From the NCBI GenBank assembly GCA_025924845.1, contig JAICHN010000244.1, forward strand, positions 1 to 7,944: 7,944 nt of DNA, written 5' to 3'. Numbering within the stretch: the stretch's first letter is position 1; the number at the start of each line of letters is the position of its first letter. Under the pieces are notes generated by a model. It had not been told where the DNA came from. It saw only the letters and a program-made list of their open reading frames with translations, and did not search any database. Shown here in pieces: positions 5,477 to 7,944 of the stretch. The stretch is from Chloroflexota bacterium. GTDB lineage: Bacteria; Chloroflexota; UBA5177; JANWHV01. The position numbers were made by a program, and so were the translations under genes.

Positions 5477-6973
5477 ATGCGGATTACGGCGCAAGGTACT
5501 GGATCAATCATCGACGCGCGCGCTCAGGCCCTGGTGGTTGGTATGTTTGAAGGCGACCCGGCTCCGCCTGCTCTCGCCGCGATTGACGAGGCGCTGGACG
5601 GCGTGGTTGCCGGGATGCGGGAGCGGAAAGAACTCAAGGGGAAGGCCGGCGAGCTTGCCGGTGTGCATACCTTTGGGCGACTGCCCGCGGCGAGAGTGTT
5701 CGTGGTCGGGCTTGGCAAGCGCGAGCAGTTCACGGCCGAAGCGGCGCGGCGAGCGGCGGGCGTAGCCACGAAGGCTATTCTGAAGACCCAGCTTCCCTCG
5801 GCCGCGTTTTCCCTGCTGGGCGATGACACGCTCGGCAACGAGGACGCCGCGCGCGCCATCACCGAGGGCATTCTTCTCGCGGCCTATCGCTTCGATCGCT
5901 ACCGGAGTGGTGAGCAGGAACCACTCCATCTGGAGAATGTGACGCTGGTAGGCGAGGGCGCCGCGGACGCCCTGTCGCGGGGCATCGCGCTTGGTGAGGC
6001 CATGGCCGGCGGCGCCAACTTCGCGCGTGACCTGGCTAACGAACCTCCGAACACGCTCTTTCCGGCCGAGTTGGCCGAGCGCGCGCGCGCTCTGGCCGAG
6101 GCGAACGGCTTCAAGATAGAGATTTTCGAACCGGAAGAACTGCGCCGTCGAGAGATGGGCGCCCTGCTTGCCGTGGGCCAGGGCAGCACTCACGGTCCGC
6201 GCCTGATCGTCCTGCGCTATGAGGGCGACTCGGCCGGCGCCAAGCCTACACTCGGCTTGGTCGGTAAGGGCATAACGTTCGACACGGGTGGTATTTCCCT
6301 CAAACCGGGCGCCGACATGCACATCATGAAGACGGACATGGGAGGCGCCGCCGCCGTGCTCGGCGCCATGCATGTGATTGGCGCGCTTCGGCCCGCCGTA
6401 AACGTGACCGCCCTCGTGGCGACGGCCGAGAATATGCCGGACGGCAATGCCTTCCGGCCCGGCGACATCCTCCGTGCCAAGAATGGGAAGACGATCGAGA
6501 TCCAGAATACCGATGCGGAGGGCAGACTGGTGCTGGCCGATGCCCTGAGCTACGCGGTCGAGCTTGGCCTGACGCCGATAGTCGACGCGGCGACCCTAAC
6601 CGGCGCCTGCAGTGTCGCGTTGGGACCCTATTACAGCGGTCTCTTCTTCAGCGAGGACGGCGTGCGCGACCAGTTGCTGGCAGCGGCCAAAGTGACCGGT
6701 GAGCGTCTGTGGCCGATGCCGCTCGACCCCGACTTCCGGCCGCTGCTTGACAGCTCGTGCGCCGATATGCGCAACATCGGCGGGCGCGAGGGCGGGGCGA
6801 TCACGGCGGCCATGTTCTTGCGCGAGTTCACCGATACCAAGCCCTGGGCCCACGTTGATATCGCTCCCACGGCTTTCGCCGACAACGAGAGCGCCTATTT
6901 TGCCAAACAATTGGCCACCGGCCACCCGGCACGTACCTTCGCGCAACTCGCCCTACACATTGCCGGTCAGTAA
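5477..6973 (+). CDS. pepA: Leucyl aminopeptidase (cytosol aminopeptidase, peptidase family M17)
   Basis: The enzyme removes N-terminal amino acids from peptides in the cytosol using two metal ions and normally works as a hexamer. The 498-residue length is typical. The N-terminal domain (about 1-165) starts in the usual way, with DARAQALVVGMFEGD matching the family's first strand. The C-terminal catalytic domain carries VGKGITFDTGGISLKPG (262-278) and the M17 signature NTDAEGRL (344-351). The metal ligands and catalytic residues are all present: K264, D269, K276, D287, D346, E348 and R350. These are a constant six positions lower than the residues I recall for Escherichia coli PepA, which supports an intact active site. 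The ending (ATGHPARTFAQLAL) is also family-like. In some bacteria PepA also binds DNA as a repressor or recombination accessory protein, but nothing here shows that. It precedes the pseudouridine synthase gene by 21 bases, so co-transcription is likely. Confidence 0.97.
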   Translation: MRITAQGTGSIIDARAQALVVGMFEGDPAPPALAAIDEALDGVVAGMRERKELKGKAGELAGVHTFGRLPAARVFVVGLGKREQFTAEAARRAAGVATKAILKTQLPSAAFSLLGDDTLGNEDAARAITEGILLAAYRFDRYRSGEQEPLHLENVTLVGEGAADALSRGIALGEAMAGGANFARDLANEPPNTLFPAELAERARALAEANGFKIEIFEPEELRRREMGALLAVGQGSTHGPRLIVLRYEGDSAGAKPTLGLVGKGITFDTGGISLKPGADMHIMKTDMGGAAAVLGAMHVIGALRPAVNVTALVATAENMPDGNAFRPGDILRAKNGKTIEIQNTDAEGRLVLADALSYAVELGLTPIVDAATLTGACSVALGPYYSGLFFSEDGVRDQLLAAAKVTGERLWPMPLDPDFRPLLDSSCADMRNIGGREGGAITAAMFLREFTDTKPWAHVDIAPTAFADNESAYFAKQLATGHPARTFAQLALHIAGQ

Positions 6974-6994
6974 GAGGGAACGGGTGCGACGGCC

Positions 6995-7798
6995 GTGACG
7001 AAGGAGCGATTGCAAAAGGTGTTGGCGCGGGGCGGTGTCGCCTCGCGCCGTGCCGCGGAACACTTGATTGCCGAGGGCCGTGTCACCGTCAATGGTCAGG
7101 TTAAACGCGAACTCGGCACGCGCGCCGATCCCGCCGTCGACCTGGTGGCGGTGGACGGGGTACCTGTTCGCCTTGCCGTCCAGCACCGGTACATCATGCT
7201 GCACAAACCACCAGGATACGTTACGACTCGAAGTGACCCCGAGGGCCGACCCACTGTGTACGATCTGCTGCCCAATATACCGGGACTTTTCAGTGTGGGA
7301 CGACTTGATAAAGACACCGAGGGCTTATTGCTGATGACTACGGACGGCGATTGGGCGGAGAAAGTAGCCCATCCTCGACATGGCCTGGAGCGCGAGTATG
7401 AGGTACGTCCCTCAGGACCCTTGCGGCCGGGCAGTATCGAGCGTCTCCGGGCGGGGATCATCCTCGACGGGCGGCCGGCGCGGCCAGCGGCGGTGCGAGA
7501 ACTGCGCGGCGAAGGCGGTGCCGTGGTACTGTCCGTGGTAATGCTGGAGGGCCGGAGACGCGAAGTGCGCCTCCTATGCGCCGGTGCGGATATTCCGGTG
7601 AAGCGGCTGATTCGGAAGCGTTTCGGCAATCTCATGCTGGGTTGGCTGGCTGTCGGCCATTGGCGTAATCTCAGCGCCGGAGAAGTGGGCGCCCTCCTGC
7701 CACGTGGTGCCGGCACTCAGACGCGGCACGGTGACGATCCGCGGCAAACCGACGGTTCGGCTGCCGCTCGGCGCGGTGACTGGGGTGGTCGGACATGA
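6995..7798 (+). CDS. rluB: Pseudouridine synthase of the RsuA/RluB family
   Basis: Members isomerise a specific uridine in ribosomal RNA to pseudouridine; RluB acts on 23S rRNA in the peptidyl transferase region, RsuA on 16S rRNA. The 267-residue product has an N-terminal S4 RNA-binding domain (about 2-50, with [20 protein letters not shown] and GRVTVNG). A catalytic domain follows with [19 protein letters not shown] (70-88) and the signature [17 protein letters not shown] (102-118), in which D105 is the catalytic aspartate. Later family segments EREYEV (132-137) and [10 protein letters not shown] (185-194) are present. The S4 sequence and length favour RluB over RsuA, RluE or RluF, but target specificity is inferred. 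The last 30 or so residues are polar, Gly/Arg-rich and probably disordered, beyond the usual end of the fold. The start is GTG at 6995 with no strong ribosome binding site nearby. Its stop overlaps the cmk start (ATGA), an arrangement common next to rluB. Confidence 0.92.
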   Translation: MTKERLQKVLARGGVASRRAAEHLIAEGRVTVNGQVKRELGTRADPAVDLVAVDGVPVRLAVQHRYIMLHKPPGYVTTRSDPEGRPTVYDLLPNIPGLFSVGRLDKDTEGLLLMTTDGDWAEKVAHPRHGLEREYEVRPSGPLRPGSIERLRAGIILDGRPARPAAVRELRGEGGAVVLSVVMLEGRRREVRLLCAGADIPVKRLIRKRFGNLMLGWLAVGHWRNLSAGEVGALLPRGAGTQTRHGDDPRQTDGSAAARRGDWGGRT

Positions 7799-7944
7799 GC
7801 CGGCCCGCGCGAGTCGCCGTGGATGGCCCGGTAGCGTCGGGAAAGTCAACCTTGGGCCGCAAGCTGGCCCAGGCCCTCAATGCGCTGTACCTGGACACCG
7901 GGGTGATGTACCGCGGTTTGACGGCCCTGGCCCTGGAGCAAAAC
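7795..7944 (+). CDS. cmk: Cytidylate kinase, N-terminal part (partial)
   Basis: Only the first 50 residues are in the window. Cytidylate kinase phosphorylates CMP and dCMP with ATP in pyrimidine nucleotide metabolism. The ATP-binding P-loop GPVASGKST (11-19) follows the strand [21 protein letters not shown] (31-47) matches the family's nucleotide-monophosphate-binding segment (YLDTGAMYR in most members). The V at position 13 replaces the more common A, which is a mild change. The ATG is inside the stop of the pseudouridine synthase gene (ATGA), so the two are coupled. The 3' part lies beyond the window. Confidence 0.95.
   Translation, partial: MSRPARVAVDGPVASGKSTLGRKLAQALNALYLDTGVMYRGLTALALEQN

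Noticed and set aside
4834..5511. 225-residue - strand open frame covering the whole divergent intergenic region
   Set aside because: Only the last 96 residues follow a good ribosome binding site; the rest translates the palindromic repeat and overlaps the pepA start, giving low-complexity Arg/Pro-rich sequence.
5504..6373. 289-residue - strand open frame inside pepA
   Set aside because: It is antisense to a clearly conserved enzyme, with composition typical of a GC-rich shadow frame and no recognisable domain.

Overview
This is a GC-rich, gene-dense bacterial chromosomal window made mostly of housekeeping genes. The gene content (complex I NuoN, thiamine pyrophosphokinase, M17 aminopeptidase, RluB-type pseudouridine synthase, cytidylate kinase) shows a free-living bacterium. 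A DUF697-like protein beside thiamine pyrophosphokinase and a GGAGCGCGAG-type dispersed palindromic repeat would suit an uncultured lineage such as Chloroflexota, but this placement is an inference and no feature here proves it. I see no phage, transposon, CRISPR or tRNA/rRNA signature.

Layout. Bases 2-235 are the 3' end of nuoN on the + strand, the likely last gene of a complex I operon. A putative 38-residue single-pass membrane protein (365-481) follows, then a strong hairpin terminator (528-554). A new + strand unit begins near 600: a 368-residue protein (656-1762) that I read as a degenerate GTPase-like domain followed by a DUF697-like membrane-associated region, overlapping by ATGA with thiamine pyrophosphokinase (thiN, 1759-2418).

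Convergent to this, after a 40-base gap, a - strand operon is read from about 5154 down to 2459. It holds an unrecognised 96-residue protein (5124-4834) and, overlapping it by one base (TAGTG), a 791-residue membrane c-di-GMP protein with a periplasmic sensor, PAS, GGDEF and EAL domains. Both catalytic signatures look intact.

The divergent intergenic region 5125-5476 contains a candidate extended -10 promoter for the - strand operon and a composite palindromic repeat (5244-5387) with 26-base inverted arms. On the other side, the + strand carries pepA (5477-6973), an RluB-like rRNA pseudouridine synthase (6995-7798) and the start of cmk (7795 onward). They are tightly packed, with an ATGA overlap between the last two, so they are likely co-transcribed.

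Functionally, the window combines respiration, thiamine cofactor activation, c-di-GMP signalling, peptide turnover, ribosome modification and pyrimidine nucleotide supply. The parts least explained by known families are the DUF697-like pseudo-GTPase coupled to thiN, the 96-residue protein coupled to the c-di-GMP enzyme, the 38-residue membrane peptide, and the composite repeat. I found no clear previously undescribed multi-gene system.
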